Of a stretch of DNA of 64,000 bases, positions 27,088 to 37,349 are shown one piece after another. Made by a program: the position numbers and the translations under genes. Each line of letters starts with the position of its first letter. Position 1 is the first letter of the stretch. Origin of the DNA: Jeotgalicoccus coquinae. GTDB taxonomy: Bacteria; Bacillota; Bacilli; Staphylococcales; Salinicoccaceae. Below the pieces are notes generated by a model. That model did no database searches and was not told where the DNA came from. It worked only from the letters and a program-made list of their open reading frames with translations. Location: positions 496,001-560,000 of the forward strand of contig NZ_JACHFF010000001.1 of NCBI RefSeq assembly GCF_014207425.1. The letters run 5' to 3'.

Positions 27088-27846
27088 ATGAAGATAAGCG
27101 ATATTAAACTCGAAATCAACAAGATAAAAACCATGGAAGATTTAACGGCCTCCCCATTTAATACAGACGAGCGTAAAGGTGTACAGAGCGCGCTTAAATC
27201 AAGGGCGCGCCTCCTCGACAAAGAACTGGCGCTCGCAGAACAGTACGAAACGATGCTGCAGCATGAAAACAAACACCCCGGACTTATCATCGCCGGTATC
27301 GATGAAGCAGGCCGCGGGCCGCTCGCGGGCGATGTAGTGGCGGCCGCTGTTATTCTTCCGGAAGATCGTAAAATCATCGGCCTCGACGACTCAAAAAAAG
27401 TTCCGCTCGCTAAACGTCTCGCACTCCGTGAAGAGATTATGGAACATGCGGATTACGGCGTGGGCATTGTAACGGCTGAAGAGATCGATACGCACAATAT
27501 TTACAATGCAACAAAAATTGCGATGCAGCGCGCACTCGATAATTTACCGCGTACGCCTGACCATTTATTAATCGATGCAATGACTTTGGATAACAGCGTA
27601 CCGCAGACTTCGCTTATAAAAGGGGATGCTGTGTCGAATTCAATCGCAGCAGCTTCGATAATTGCGAAGACGACACGGGACATGATGATGGAAAAATACG
27701 ATGCGGAATATCCCGGATACGGTTTTGCAAATCATAAAGGGTACGGGACAAAAGCTCATCTTGAAGCACTGGAAAAATACGGTGCCGTACCGATTCACAG
27801 AAAGACATTTGAACCGGTGAAAAGTATGTTCGGCAGACAGTTCTAA
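27088..27846 (+). CDS. rnhB: Ribonuclease HII
   Basis: RNase HII removes ribonucleotides and RNA from DNA-RNA hybrids. The 252-residue protein has an N-terminal helical extension (KISDIKLEINKIKTMEDL) and then the catalytic DEAGRGPLAGDVV motif near residue 72; the second acidic site lies in LLIDAMTL near 161 and the next in SIIAKTTRDMMM near 191. The frame is open further upstream inside rbgA, but AGAGGAATAAC supports the ATG at 27088. It is translationally close to rbgA. Confidence 0.95.
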   Translation: MKISDIKLEINKIKTMEDLTASPFNTDERKGVQSALKSRARLLDKELALAEQYETMLQHENKHPGLIIAGIDEAGRGPLAGDVVAAAVILPEDRKIIGLDDSKKVPLAKRLALREEIMEHADYGVGIVTAEEIDTHNIYNATKIAMQRALDNLPRTPDHLLIDAMTLDNSVPQTSLIKGDAVSNSIAAASIIAKTTRDMMMEKYDAEYPGYGFANHKGYGTKAHLEALEKYGAVPIHRKTFEPVKSMFGRQF

Positions 27847-27983
27847 GTGTTTTAATTCACAAACTTTCTTACAGTAAAAACGTGAAATCCCAATAATAGT
27901 GCGGATTCGAACTATATTCTTTGTATCTTGTGAAATACCTTTCAAACTTTCCCGAAATAACAATAATTTGTTCGATTAGTTAC

Positions 27984-28022
27984 CACTTACACGTTTACAT
28001 TCGAGTAAGTGTTTCCTATAAT
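27984..28022 (+). promoter_or_regulatory. Strong promoter with dyad operator for sucCD
   Basis: TTTACA (27994-27999) and TATAAT (28017-28022) are exactly 17 bp apart. CACTTAC (27984-27990) and GTAAGTG (28005-28011) form a perfect 7-bp inverted repeat that flanks the -35 box and enters the spacer, which suggests binding by a regulator. The identity of the regulator is unknown. The remaining 27847-27983 is AT-rich without other recognisable sites. Confidence 0.8.
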
Positions 28023-28063
28023 TAGGTATGTAAGCTTTATTAAAAAGTCTTAGGAGGAAAATC

Positions 28064-29233
28064 ATGAATATCCATGAGTATCAGGGAAAAGAAATTTTTC
28101 GCTCAATGGGTGTAAACGTTCCTAAAGGTAACGTTGCTCTTACACCAGAAGAAGCAGTTGAAGTAGCAAAAACACTTGATTCAGATGTCTACGTTGTTAA
28201 AGCTCAAATCCACGCGGGTGGCCGTGGTAAAGCAGGCGGCGTTAAGATAGCAAAATCTGTCGATGAGGTTAAAGAATACGCTGAAGAATTATTAGGCAAA
28301 GTATTAGTTACTCATCAGAACGGTCCGGACGGGACTGAAATCAAACGTCTTCTTGTTGAAGAAGGCTGCGATATCGACAGCGAATACTACTTAGGTTTCG
28401 TAATCGACCGCGCGACGAACCGCGTTACATTAATGGGTTCTGAAGAAGGCGGAACGGAAATCGAAGAAGTAGCAGAAGCAACTCCTGAAAAGATTTTTAA
28501 AGAAGTAATTGATCCGGTAGTAGGTCTTATGCCGTTCCAGGCTAAGAGACTTGCTTTCAATATCAATATTCCAACAGCATCAGTAAACAAAGCAGCTAAA
28601 TTAATGCTTTCTTTATATGATGTATTCATGGAAAAAGATGCAGCAATTATGGAAATTAACCCGCTTGTAACTACAGGTGACGGTGAAGTTATCGCACTTG
28701 ATGCGAAAGTTAACTTCGATGCTAACGCTCTTTACAGAAACAAAGACGTTGTTGAATTACGCGACTTTGATGAAGAAGATGAAAAAGAAATCGAAGCATC
28801 TAAACACGACCTGGCGTACATCGCTTTAGAAGGTAATATCGGCTGTATGGTTAACGGTGCCGGACTTGCAATGGCAACGATGGATACAATTAACCACTTT
28901 GGCGGAAAACCTGCCAACTTCCTTGACGTAGGGGGCGGCGCGACTGCTGAGAAAGTTACTGAGGCATTCAAGCTTATCTTAAGCGACAAAGCTGTAGAAG
29001 GTATCTTTGTTAACATTTTCGGCGGAATCATGAAGTGTGACGTTATTGCTGAAGGTGTAGTAGAAGCAGTAAATAACGTAGGACTTGAAATTCCTCTTGT
29101 AGTTCGTTTGGAAGGTACAAACGTAGAAGAAGGTAAGAAAATTCTTGCAGATTCAGGTCTTGCAATCACACCGGCAAGCACAATGGCTGAAGGTGCTCAG
29201 AAGATCATCGCTGCTGTAAACGAAAATAAATAA
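28064..29233 (+). CDS. sucC: Succinyl-CoA synthetase beta subunit (ADP/GDP-forming)
   Basis: SucC and SucD catalyse the substrate-level phosphorylation step of the TCA cycle. The 389-residue beta chain has an ATP-grasp domain ([34 protein letters not shown] near 47; [20 protein letters not shown] near 195) and a C-terminal CoA-ligase domain ([27 protein letters not shown]). AGGAGG precedes the ATG. It follows rnhB after a 217-bp promoter region, the Staphylococcus order. Confidence 0.97.
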   Translation: MNIHEYQGKEIFRSMGVNVPKGNVALTPEEAVEVAKTLDSDVYVVKAQIHAGGRGKAGGVKIAKSVDEVKEYAEELLGKVLVTHQNGPDGTEIKRLLVEEGCDIDSEYYLGFVIDRATNRVTLMGSEEGGTEIEEVAEATPEKIFKEVIDPVVGLMPFQAKRLAFNINIPTASVNKAAKLMLSLYDVFMEKDAAIMEINPLVTTGDGEVIALDAKVNFDANALYRNKDVVELRDFDEEDEKEIEASKHDLAYIALEGNIGCMVNGAGLAMATMDTINHFGGKPANFLDVGGGATAEKVTEAFKLILSDKAVEGIFVNIFGGIMKCDVIAEGVVEAVNNVGLEIPLVVRLEGTNVEEGKKILADSGLAITPASTMAEGAQKIIAAVNENK

Positions 29234-29250
29234 TAACGGAGGAATATATT

Positions 29251-30159
29251 GTGGCTGTATTTGTAGATAAGAATACTAAAGTAATGGTACAGGGTATTAC
29301 CGGTTCAACAGCACTATTCCACACGAAGCAGATGCTTGAGTACGGTACTCAGATCGTTGCTGGTGTGACACCTGGTAAAGGCGGACAGGAAGTTGAAGGC
29401 GTACCTGTATTTAACACTGTAGAAGAAGCTAAAAAAGAAACTGGCGCTACTGTATCAGTAGTATACGTGCCGGCTCCATTCGCAGCAGATTCAATTATGG
29501 AAGCTGCTGACTCGGAACTTGATCTTGTAATTTGTATTACAGAGCATATCCCGGTACTTGATATGGTTAAAGTAGTACGTTATTTAGAAGATAAAAACAC
29601 GCGTCTGATCGGACCGAACTGTCCTGGTGTTATTACTGCCGACGAAACTAAAATCGGTATTATGCCTGGATATATTCACAAAAAAGGACACGTTGGTGTC
29701 GTATCACGTTCAGGGACATTAACTTATGAAGCAGTTCATCAGTTAACTCAGGAAGGTGTCGGCCAGACAACTGCTGTCGGTATCGGCGGAGACCCTGTTA
29801 ACGGAACGAACTTTATCGACGTGTTAAAAGAATTCAACGAAGATCCTGAAACTTACGCTGTTGTAATGATCGGGGAAATCGGCGGTACTGCTGAAGAAGA
29901 AGCTGCAGAGTGGGTTCGTGATAACATGACTAAACCTGTTGTCGGCTTCATCGGCGGACAGACTGCACCTCCAGGGAAACGTATGGGCCATGCCGGTGCG
30001 ATTATCTCAGGCGGTAAAGGAACTGCTGACGAAAAAATCCGTATCATGAACGAATGTGGAATTGAAACAGCTGATACACCATCAGAAATTGGTGAAACAC
30101 TGATCAGCCGCATTAAGAAAGAAGACGGACTTTACGAGAAATGTCTTACTGTAAAATAA
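29251..30159 (+). CDS. sucD: Succinyl-CoA synthetase alpha subunit
   Basis: The alpha chain binds CoA and carries the phosphohistidine intermediate. The 302-residue protein has the CoA-binding Rossmann start ([20 protein letters not shown]), GPNCPGVI near 126, and the active-site His247 in [14 protein letters not shown]. The start is a GTG after GGAGG, 17 nt after sucC. The pair ends at a strong terminator. Confidence 0.97.
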   Translation: MAVFVDKNTKVMVQGITGSTALFHTKQMLEYGTQIVAGVTPGKGGQEVEGVPVFNTVEEAKKETGATVSVVYVPAPFAADSIMEAADSELDLVICITEHIPVLDMVKVVRYLEDKNTRLIGPNCPGVITADETKIGIMPGYIHKKGHVGVVSRSGTLTYEAVHQLTQEGVGQTTAVGIGGDPVNGTNFIDVLKEFNEDPETYAVVMIGEIGGTAEEEAAEWVRDNMTKPVVGFIGGQTAPPGKRMGHAGAIISGGKGTADEKIRIMNECGIETADTPSEIGETLISRIKKEDGLYEKCLTVK

Positions 30160-30186
30160 GTTTAATATAACTCGCTCAAGTGAGTG

Positions 30187-30224
30187 AAAAAGACGGTAAT
30201 CCATCCGGATTATCGTCTTTTTTT
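30187..30224 (+). terminator. Intrinsic terminator after sucD
   Basis: AAAAAGACGGTAATCC pairs with GGATTATCGTCTTTTT (one G-U pair) and is followed by further T residues. A smaller CTCGCTCA-AG-TGAGTG palindrome lies just upstream. Confidence 0.9.
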
Positions 30225-30316
30225 GTCTTTTTATGGAAGCTGTTGTCGGTAAAATGAAATCTGAATATTCCTGTAAACTCTTATAATAGAAGTAATACAT
30301 CAAGGGAGGAAATGGT

Positions 30317-31105
30317 ATGGATCTACTGCTTTTAAGTTATGCAGGTGTTACGTCAAAAGAATATTTGGCACTGGAAAATAACGGCTGGATTTCACCGGAA
30401 TTAAAGAGAAAAACAGCATATGCAGAAACGCTGGACAGAGCAGAAATTCTTGCTGAACTGGAACAGAAAAATATCGGCTATATCACGCATGAACACAGGC
30501 TTTACCCGCATTTATTAAAAGAAATTTATGATTTTCCCTACATATTATATTACCGTGGAGATCCGGGGCTCCTCGGAGAAAATATGCTCGGTGTAGTCGG
30601 CAGCCGGAAAGCGACTGATTATACAAAGAAATCACTGAAGCTGCTCTTGCCGTCTCTTGAAAACATTGCTATCATATCAGGACTTGCGTACGGCGCAGAT
30701 GAAGCGGCTCACCGGATTGCAATCAGCAATAATATGAAGACAATCGGTGTACTGGCATTCGGGCACGATACGCACTATCCGAAAACGACAGCGGACATTC
30801 GCATCGAGATGGAGAAAAATCATTTAACCATCAGCGAATATCCGCCCGGCACTTCAATTCAGAAATGGCAGTTCGTCGCGCGGAACAGAATTATTGCAGG
30901 ATGCGCACGCGGTGTACTGGTGACTGAAGCAGAAGAGAAAAGCGGCAGTTTAATTACGCTGGAAATGGCACTCGATGATAACAGAAACGTATACTGCCTG
31001 CCTGGGAACATCACTTCAGCACTGTCAAAAGGAACGAACTTACGTATTAAAGAAGGTGCATCAGCAGTTACAAATGCACAGGATATTCAGCGTGATTTCG
31101 ACTGA
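30317..31105 (+). CDS. dprA: DNA-processing protein DprA
   Basis: DprA binds incoming single-stranded DNA in transformation and loads RecA. The 262-residue protein has the Rossmann core GVVGSRKATDYTKK near 93, ISGLAYGADEAAH near 118, the phosphate motif ISEYPPG, and NRIIAGCARGVLVTEAEEKSGSL near 192. It ends right after the Rossmann fold, so the C-terminal winged-helix domain of some homologues is absent, as in other staphylococci. GGGAGGAA precedes the ATG at 30317. A TATAAT at 30282-30287 may be its -10 box. Confidence 0.92.
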   Translation: MDLLLLSYAGVTSKEYLALENNGWISPELKRKTAYAETLDRAEILAELEQKNIGYITHEHRLYPHLLKEIYDFPYILYYRGDPGLLGENMLGVVGSRKATDYTKKSLKLLLPSLENIAIISGLAYGADEAAHRIAISNNMKTIGVLAFGHDTHYPKTTADIRIEMEKNHLTISEYPPGTSIQKWQFVARNRIIAGCARGVLVTEAEEKSGSLITLEMALDDNRNVYCLPGNITSALSKGTNLRIKEGASAVTNAQDIQRDFD

Positions 31106-31143
31106 AAACGGCAGGTGCGAATATTATAATAAGTCGATTTTCA

Positions 31144-31173
31144 TTGACAAAGTAAAATTTGACTGTGTATCAT
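31144..31173 (+). promoter_or_regulatory. Sigma-A promoter for topA
   Basis: A consensus TTGACA (31144-31149) and TATCAT (31168-31173) are 18 bp apart, placed 42 bp before the topA start. A TATAAT at 31125-31130 lacks a matching -35. Confidence 0.78.
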
Positions 31174-31214
31174 TTGGACTTGAATAGATTAAAAGCAAAT
31201 TAGGAGGCAGCAGA

Positions 31215-33284
31215 GTGGCAGACAATTTAGTTATCGTAGAATCACCTGCGAAAGCAAAGACAATTGAAAAGTACCTCGGTAAACGTTATAAAGTAATTGC
31301 TTCCATGGGACACGTGAGAGATCTTCCACGCAGTCAGACTGGAATTGATACAGAAAATAATTACGAACCTAAATATATTACGATTCGCGGAAAAGGTCCG
31401 TTACTGAAAGAATTAAAAAAAGAAGCTAAAAAAGCTAAAAAAGTATTCCTCGCAAGTGACCCCGACAGAGAAGGGGAAGCAATTGCATGGCATTTAAGCC
31501 ACGCACTTGGACCCGACAACGATTATTACCGCGTGGTCTTCAACGAGATTACGAAAGATGCAGTTAAGGAAAGTTTTAAAACACCGTCGGAAATAGATAT
31601 GCAGCTTGTGGATGCACAGCAGGCACGGCGCATACTCGACCGTCTGGTTGGTTATAACATTTCACCTGTATTATGGAAGAAAGTTAAAAAAGGATTATCG
31701 GCGGGACGTGTTCAGTCGGTTGCACTGAAGTTAATTATCGACCGTGAAAATGAAATCCGTAAGTTCGTACCTGAAGAATACTGGTCCATTGAAGGAACAT
31801 TTAAAACAGGACGTTCCAAATTCACTGGCAAGTTCAACAAGCTTGCTTCAGATAAACAGAAGACGAAGCTTCATACAAAAGACGATGTTGATAAAGTAAT
31901 GGCCGAGATTAAAGGCAATGACTTCAATATCGACTCTGTTGAGAAGAAAGAGAAGAAACGTTATCCGGCCCAGCCGTTTACAACATCTTCACTGCAGCAG
32001 GAAGCTGCGCGTAAACTGAACTACAAAGCGCGTAAAACAATGATGCTTGCCCAGCAGTTATATGAAGGTATCGATATTAAAAAAGAAGGTACAGTCGGCC
32101 TGATTACTTATATGAGAACTGATTCGACGCGTATTTCAAATACGGCTAAAGAGGAAGCATACGATTTAATCCAGTCGACATACGGCAGGGAATTTACAGG
32201 TACGCAGAAATCAGCGAACAAAGCTGCAGCACAGGATGCGCACGAAGCGGTGCGCCCGACATCTGCAAACCGCACACCGGATAATATGAAACAGTACTTA
32301 AGCCGTGACCAGCACCGTCTGTATAAGCTGATCTGGGACCGTTTCATTGCCAGTCAGATGGCACCGGCTGTTCTGGATACAGTGAAGATTGATCTCAGCA
32401 ACAACGGTGTACTCTTCAGAAGTACCGGACAGACGATTAAATTTAAAGGATTTATGCAGATATATATCGAAGGTACTGATGATGGGGAAGACGATTTAAA
32501 CAGCAAGCTTCCTGAAATGAACGAAGGAGAAACAGTGAAATCCGAAAAGATTGAACCGGCTCAGCACTTCACACAGCCGCCGCCGAGATTTACAGAGGCG
32601 CGTCTCGTGAAGACTTTGGAAGAATCAGGAATCGGGCGTCCGTCGACGTACGCACCAACGATTGATACGATTCAAAAGCGTAACTACGTCCGCATGGATC
32701 AGAAGCGTTTTATCCCGACTGAAATGGGTGAAATCGTTAACGAGCAGGTTGTTGAATACTTCCCGGACATTATTGATATTGCGTTTACACGTAATATGGA
32801 AGAAAGCCTTGACTCGGTCGCCGAAGGTAATAAAGAATGGCGCGAAGTGATCGATGAGTTCTATAAAGGATTCAGTCCGCAGGTGGAACGTGCGGAAGCA
32901 GAAATGGAAAAAATAGAAATTAAAGATGAACCGGTTGGAGAAGACTGTGAGAAGTGTGGTTCTCCAATGGTATATAAAATGGGACGTTACGGTAAATTCA
33001 TGGCATGCTCTAATTTCCCTGACTGCCGCAACACGAAAGCAATCGTTAAAGAAATCGGCGTAAAATGTCCGACTTGTAAAGAAGGGGAAGTTGTCGAACG
33101 CAAATCGAAGAGAAACAGAATTTTCTTCGGCTGTGAAAGATACCCTGAGTGTGATTACGTATCGTGGGACCGTCCAATCGGACGCGACTGCCCGAAATGT
33201 GAACATCACCTGGTCGAAACGAAAAAAGGTAAAAAAGCGCAGGTTAAATGTACGAACTGTGATTATACAGAAGACGCAAGTTAA
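31215..33284 (+). CDS. topA: DNA topoisomerase I
   Basis: TopA relaxes negative supercoils through a transient 5'-phosphotyrosine bond. The 689-residue type IA enzyme starts with the TOPRIM motif [18 protein letters not shown] and has [14 protein letters not shown] near 80. The active-site Tyr299 lies in [14 protein letters not shown]. Three C-terminal four-cysteine zinc ribbons follow (from about 577: CEKC/C-x6-C, CPTC/C-x5-C, CPKC/CTNC). The start is a GTG after AGGAGG. In staphylococci trmFO follows; here it does not. Confidence 0.96.
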   Translation: MADNLVIVESPAKAKTIEKYLGKRYKVIASMGHVRDLPRSQTGIDTENNYEPKYITIRGKGPLLKELKKEAKKAKKVFLASDPDREGEAIAWHLSHALGPDNDYYRVVFNEITKDAVKESFKTPSEIDMQLVDAQQARRILDRLVGYNISPVLWKKVKKGLSAGRVQSVALKLIIDRENEIRKFVPEEYWSIEGTFKTGRSKFTGKFNKLASDKQKTKLHTKDDVDKVMAEIKGNDFNIDSVEKKEKKRYPAQPFTTSSLQQEAARKLNYKARKTMMLAQQLYEGIDIKKEGTVGLITYMRTDSTRISNTAKEEAYDLIQSTYGREFTGTQKSANKAAAQDAHEAVRPTSANRTPDNMKQYLSRDQHRLYKLIWDRFIASQMAPAVLDTVKIDLSNNGVLFRSTGQTIKFKGFMQIYIEGTDDGEDDLNSKLPEMNEGETVKSEKIEPAQHFTQPPPRFTEARLVKTLEESGIGRPSTYAPTIDTIQKRNYVRMDQKRFIPTEMGEIVNEQVVEYFPDIIDIAFTRNMEESLDSVAEGNKEWREVIDEFYKGFSPQVERAEAEMEKIEIKDEPVGEDCEKCGSPMVYKMGRYGKFMACSNFPDCRNTKAIVKEIGVKCPTCKEGEVVERKSKRNRIFFGCERYPECDYVSWDRPIGRDCPKCEHHLVETKKGKKAQVKCTNCDYTEDAS

Positions 33285-33290
33285 CTGATG

Positions 33291-33322
33291 AACCGTATCC
33301 GGGAAACCGGATGCGGTTTTTT
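33291..33322 (+). terminator. Intrinsic terminator after topA
   Basis: AACCGTATCCGG and CCGGATGCGGTT pair around a GAAA tetraloop (one U-G pair), followed by T residues. Its AACCGGATG string recurs in the adjacent array 4. Confidence 0.92.
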
Positions 33323-33334
33323 GTTAATGATTTT

Positions 33335-33467
33335 CTCATGCGGCCGATAAAAGCGTTTCAACCGGATGAAGGACTCACATGTGGTTATAAATTACGTTTC
33401 AACCGCATGAAGGACTCACATATGGTTACAAGCAGAAATGCAACCGCATGAGAATCGCTCATGCGGT
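33335..33467 (+). repeat. Tandem array 4: short 41-bp-period hairpin array
   Basis: The string CAACCG recurs at 33359, 33400 and 33441, and the right-arm motif (CTCATGCGG or CACATGTGG) at 33335, 33376, 33417 and 33458, all with a 41-bp step. The arms AACCGSATGAR and YWCATRYGGTT are inverted repeats; in the last unit they are a perfect 10-bp palindrome (ACCGCATGAG/CTCATGCGGT) with a 5-nt loop. The primary sequence differs from arrays 1-3 but the period is identical. The rest of the 420-bp topA-xerC gap (33468-33704) is AT-rich with no gene; trmFO is absent. Confidence 0.85.
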
Positions 33468-33704
33468 CAAACACACCGCCAGGCAGCCATTAAATGTTCG
33501 TATTTGCTCAAAACGCGCCATTATCAAAATGAAAGCGCCTTTATTGTCTTCCATTCCGACAGAATTATAAATATTTGTACAATTAAGTGCATTTCCACTA
33601 AAAATAGTTTAAAATAGCTAATGTTGTTTATTTATCGGGCAGGTCTGTATTGCATTACTTGGATAAATAATTTAAATTATGATAAAATTCAGACAAAGAA
33701 TGAG

Positions 33705-34592
33705 GTGGTTGAAATTTACGTCAATGATTTTTTACGAATGCTTAAGTATCAGCGTAATTTTTCAGATCATTCTATAAAAAGTTATGATCATGATATTCAT
33801 GAATTTATTACTTTTTTGAAGACGGAAAGTTTATCTGTACAGACATTTAAATATATTGATGCAAGAAACTACCTGGCAATGCTGTACGGGCGCAATTTAA
33901 AAAAATCTACCGTATCGAGAAAGATATCGACGCTTCGGAGCTATTATAATTATCTGGCTGACCGGGACTGCGTCGATATCAATCCGTTTACGGGACTGCC
34001 GTTTCCGAAAAAGGAAGCAGTACTGCCGGACTTTATGTACGAGAATGAAATCGAAGCGCTGTTCAGCAGTCTGGATGAAAATCATAAAATGTATGAACGC
34101 GATCTCGCGATACTGGAACTTCTTTATGCTACCGGTATGCGGGCGGGTGAACTCATTTCCTTAAGACTCCAGGATATCGATTTTACAGTGCAGGTTGTCC
34201 GGGTGCTCGGTAAAGGGCGCAAATGGCGGGTCGTGCCTTTTCACGACCGTGCCGCCCGGGCGCTCAAAAGCTATGCTGAAACATACAGCGAAGAGATACT
34301 TAAAAATGATGCAATGTGGGTAAACCATAGAGGGGGACCGCTGACAGTACGCGGACTCCGTCATATTATCGATATGACTGTGAAGCGGAGCGCGCTTCAC
34401 CTCGACATTCATCCTCATACTTTCAGGCATACGTTTGCAACACATTTACTGAACAACGGAGCAGATTTACGGGCAGTGCAGGATTTGCTCGGCCATGAGT
34501 CTTTATCGACGACACAGCGCTATACGCATGTGACGACAGAACAGCTTAAGAAGACTTATTTAAATGCACACCCGAGTAATAAGAAGAGGTGA
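33705..34592 (+). CDS. xerC: Tyrosine recombinase XerC
   Basis: XerC resolves chromosome dimers at dif together with XerD. From GTG 33705 the protein has 295 residues: an N-terminal SAM-like core-binding domain ([18 protein letters not shown]) and a catalytic domain with Arg146 (ATGMRAGEL), [28 protein letters not shown] and nucleophile Tyr273. The start is uncertain. The frame is open from ATG 33621, but those residues are unlike XerC; the GAGG lies on the GTG itself, and an ATT at 33714 is spaced better. It overlaps hslV's ribosome binding site. In S. aureus trmFO precedes it. Confidence 0.9.
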   Translation: MVEIYVNDFLRMLKYQRNFSDHSIKSYDHDIHEFITFLKTESLSVQTFKYIDARNYLAMLYGRNLKKSTVSRKISTLRSYYNYLADRDCVDINPFTGLPFPKKEAVLPDFMYENEIEALFSSLDENHKMYERDLAILELLYATGMRAGELISLRLQDIDFTVQVVRVLGKGRKWRVVPFHDRAARALKSYAETYSEEILKNDAMWVNHRGGPLTVRGLRHIIDMTVKRSALHLDIHPHTFRHTFATHLLNNGADLRAVQDLLGHESLSTTQRYTHVTTEQLKKTYLNAHPSNKKR

Positions 34593-34597
34593 CGTTG

Positions 34598-35125
34598 ATG
34601 ACGACGATATTCGCGATTAAGCATAACGGCAAAATGGCGATTGCAGGTGATGGCCAGGTAACACTGGGCAATCAGGTCGTAATGAAACATACAGCTAAAA
34701 AAGTCCGCCGCATATTTAATGGACAGGTGGTCGCAGGATTCGCAGGCAGTGTGGCAGATGCCTTTACACTGTTTGAAAAATTCGAAGCGAATCTGCACGA
34801 GTACAACGGCAACCTGCAGCGTGCTGCAGTCGAGCTGGCAAAAGAATGGCGCGGCGATAAAATGCTCCGCCAGCTTGAAGCAATGCTGATCGTAATGGAT
34901 AAGAACGATTTGCTGCTCGTGTCGGGAACAGGCGAAGTCATTGAACCGGACGACGGAATTCTCGCAATCGGTTCAGGCGGCAACTATGCGCTGGCGGCTG
35001 GCCGTGCAATGAAAAAACACAGTGCCGAATTAAGTGCAGAAACAATTGCACGTGACAGTCTGGTTCTCGCAAGTGAAATCTGCGTATTTACTAACGATAA
35101 TATAATAGTAGAAACAATCGATTAA
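34598..35125 (+). CDS. hslV: ATP-dependent protease proteolytic subunit HslV (ClpQ)
   Basis: HslV is the proteasome-like peptidase of the HslUV complex. The 175-residue protein begins [20 protein letters not shown]; removal of Met exposes the N-terminal Thr nucleophile, the reason to choose ATG 34598 over GTG 34589. AGAGG lies eight bases upstream. Conserved [18 protein letters not shown] and [14 protein letters not shown] are present. The gene starts 5 nt after xerC and precedes hslU by 16 nt. Confidence 0.96.
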   Translation: MTTIFAIKHNGKMAIAGDGQVTLGNQVVMKHTAKKVRRIFNGQVVAGFAGSVADAFTLFEKFEANLHEYNGNLQRAAVELAKEWRGDKMLRQLEAMLIVMDKNDLLLVSGTGEVIEPDDGILAIGSGGNYALAAGRAMKKHSAELSAETIARDSLVLASEICVFTNDNIIVETID

Positions 35126-35141
35126 AGAGAGCGTGAGATAA

Positions 35142-36521
35142 ATGCCAAACAACAATCTTTCTCCAAGAGAAATTACAGCACGGCTTGACGAAAGTATTGT
35201 CGGGCAGCAGGAAGCAAAACGGAAAGTCGCGATTGCGATGCGCAACCGTTACAGAAGAATGCTGCTGGATGATGAACTTAAAGAAGAAGTCATTCCAAAA
35301 AATATTCTGATGATCGGACCTACCGGTGTCGGTAAGACAGAGATTGCCAGACGCATTGCTAAAATTACAGGCAGTCCGTATACGAAAGTCGAAGCGACTA
35401 AATATACGGAAGTCGGCTACGTCGGGCGCGATGTTGAATCGATGGTCAGAGATCTTGTAGACAATGCGGTGCGCATGGTTAAAGAGACAAAGAAAAAAGA
35501 AGTTGCCGATGATGCGCTTGAACTGGCGAATGAACGTCTGACAGGGCTGCTGGCACCGGGACGTAAAAAACAGAAACAGACCGGCTCAAATCCTTTTGAA
35601 ATGTTTATGAACCAGCAGAATCAGGATGAGGAGCAGGAAGAAGTAGACGATTCAGTCCGTATGAAGCGCCGCGATATTAAAGCAAAACTGCACAGAGGCG
35701 AGATGGAAGATGAAAAGGTGACGATTGAAGTTGCCGAAAGTTCAAACCAGCTCGGCATGATGATGCCGGGTATGGATAACAACGGCATGGGTGACATGCT
35801 GCAGAACTTAATGCCGAAGAAAACACATAAACGTACGATGCCGGTTAAAAAAGCACGTCAGTACTTAATCGATGAAGAAGCTGAAAAGCTGATCGACCTC
35901 GATAATGTAAACGACGAAGCGGTAGAACTGGCAGAGACGACAGGCATTATTTTCATCGACGAGATTGATAAGATTGCGAAAAGCGGCCAGAACTCGGGAG
36001 ATGTTTCCCGCGAAGGTGTGCAGCGCGACATCCTGCCTATAGTTGAAGGTTCGACGGTACAGACTAAATACGGTTCCATTAAAACGGATTACATTCTGTT
36101 TATCGGTGCAGGTGCATTCCATGTAGCCAAGCCGAGTGATTTAATCCCGGAGCTGCAGGGGCGTTTCCCGCTCCGCGTTGAGCTGAACAAACTGACGACA
36201 GACGATTTCGAACGAATCTTAAAAGAACCGAAGAACTCATTGCTGCAGCAGTACGAGGCATTACTGAAAACAGAAGACGTAGCCGTTTCATTTACTGATG
36301 AAGCAATCAGAGCGCTTGCCGAAATTGCATACAAAGTCAATTCATCAAATGATGACATCGGTGCACGCAGACTGCATACGATATTGGAAACACTGCTTGA
36401 AGAGCTGTTGTTCGAAGCAAGCAATATGCAGGGAGCACACGTTGAGATTACGAAACAGTATGTCGACTCAAAACTTAATCATATTTCTACAGATAAAGAT
36501 TTAAGCGAATTTATTTTATAA
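35142..36521 (+). CDS. hslU: ATP-dependent protease ATPase subunit HslU (ClpY)
   Basis: HslU unfolds substrates and feeds them to HslV. The 459-residue AAA+ protein has [17 protein letters not shown] at the start, Walker A GPTGVGKT (59-66), [20 protein letters not shown], a central intermediate (I) domain (about 115-235) rich in charged residues and methionine/glycine ([15 protein letters not shown]), Walker [13 protein letters not shown] near 267, and the sensor/arginine region [10 protein letters not shown]. It sits between hslV and codY in the standard xerC-hslVU-codY cluster. Confidence 0.96.
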   Translation: MPNNNLSPREITARLDESIVGQQEAKRKVAIAMRNRYRRMLLDDELKEEVIPKNILMIGPTGVGKTEIARRIAKITGSPYTKVEATKYTEVGYVGRDVESMVRDLVDNAVRMVKETKKKEVADDALELANERLTGLLAPGRKKQKQTGSNPFEMFMNQQNQDEEQEEVDDSVRMKRRDIKAKLHRGEMEDEKVTIEVAESSNQLGMMMPGMDNNGMGDMLQNLMPKKTHKRTMPVKKARQYLIDEEAEKLIDLDNVNDEAVELAETTGIIFIDEIDKIAKSGQNSGDVSREGVQRDILPIVEGSTVQTKYGSIKTDYILFIGAGAFHVAKPSDLIPELQGRFPLRVELNKLTTDDFERILKEPKNSLLQQYEALLKTEDVAVSFTDEAIRALAEIAYKVNSSNDDIGARRLHTILETLLEELLFEASNMQGAHVEITKQYVDSKLNHISTDKDLSEFIL

Positions 36522-36541
36522 TTTAACAGGAGTGAAGTATC

Positions 36542-37312
36542 ATGCCAAGTTTATTACAGAAAACACGTGAGATTAACAATTTAATTCAAGGAAGTTCGAA
36601 CATTAAAGTAGACTTCGAAGAAGTAGCGGATAAGTTAAGCCGTATTATTGAATGTAATACATTTATCGTATCTAAAAGAGGTAAGCTTCTTGGAATCGGT
36701 GTTGTACAGACAATTGAAAACGAACGTATCGTCGATATGCTTGATAACAGACAGTTCCCTGAGTATTACGTTAACCAGATTATGCGTATTACTGAAACTC
36801 GCGAAAACATCGCATTTGAAGACGACTTAACTATTTTTCCTGCAGAAGATCCGTACCAGGATTCAGAAACATGCATCGTGCCGATTTACGGCGGAGGCAA
36901 CCGTTTAGGAACATTAGTACTTGGACGCAGAGAAAACAAATTCTCTGAAGATGATTTAGTATTGGCTGAATATGCCGGCACAGTTGTCGGTATGGAAATT
37001 CTTCGTGAGAAAAATGAAGAAGTTGAACAGAAAGCACGCGACAAAGCAAGCATCGCAATGGCGATTCGTTCATTATCATATTCTGAGCGCGAAGCTATCG
37101 AACACATTTTTGACGAGCTTGATGCAGACGAAGGTCTTCTTGTAGCTTCTAAAGTTGCAGACCGTGTGGGTATTACACGTTCGGTTATCGTTAACGCACT
37201 CCGTAAACTTGAAAGTGCAGGCGTTATCGAATCACGTTCACTTGGTATGAAAGGGACGTTTATCAAAGTTAAAAAAGAAGACTTCCTGCCGGAACTTCGC
37301 AAAGACAACTAA
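36542..37312 (+). CDS. codY: GTP-sensing transcriptional pleiotropic repressor CodY
   Basis: CodY represses amino-acid and stationary-phase genes when branched-chain amino acids and GTP are abundant. The 256-residue protein has an N-terminal GAF domain ([14 protein letters not shown] at the start; isoleucine pocket within about 40-140) and a C-terminal winged helix-turn-helix with [20 protein letters not shown] near 202, followed by [26 protein letters not shown] precedes the ATG. It follows hslU by 20 nt and its 3' end abuts the rpsB promoter. Confidence 0.97.
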   Translation: MPSLLQKTREINNLIQGSSNIKVDFEEVADKLSRIIECNTFIVSKRGKLLGIGVVQTIENERIVDMLDNRQFPEYYVNQIMRITETRENIAFEDDLTIFPAEDPYQDSETCIVPIYGGGNRLGTLVLGRRENKFSEDDLVLAEYAGTVVGMEILREKNEEVEQKARDKASIAMAIRSLSYSEREAIEHIFDELDADEGLLVASKVADRVGITRSVIVNALRKLESAGVIESRSLGMKGTFIKVKKEDFLPELRKDN

Positions 37313-37314
37313 GG

Positions 37315-37343
37315 TTGCAGAGGCATTTTAAATATGCTATAGT
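37315..37343 (+). promoter_or_regulatory. Sigma-A promoter for rpsB
   Basis: TTGCAG and TATAGT are 17 bp apart, starting 3 bp after the codY stop codon. The transcript starts about 110 nt before rpsB. Confidence 0.82.
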
Positions 37344-37349
37344 ATTAAA

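Noticed and set aside
30171-30186. CTCGCTCA-AG-TGAGTG palindrome after sucD as a stray 41-bp repeat unit
   Set aside because: It resembles the CTCA/TGAG part of arrays 1-2 but lacks CATAGTCA and ACAATG, and occurs once only.
33285-33704. Degraded trmFO pseudogene in the topA-xerC gap
   Set aside because: No recognisable FAD-binding GAGLAGSE-type motif or other TrmFO segment is seen in any frame; the gap is a repeat array and AT-rich DNA.
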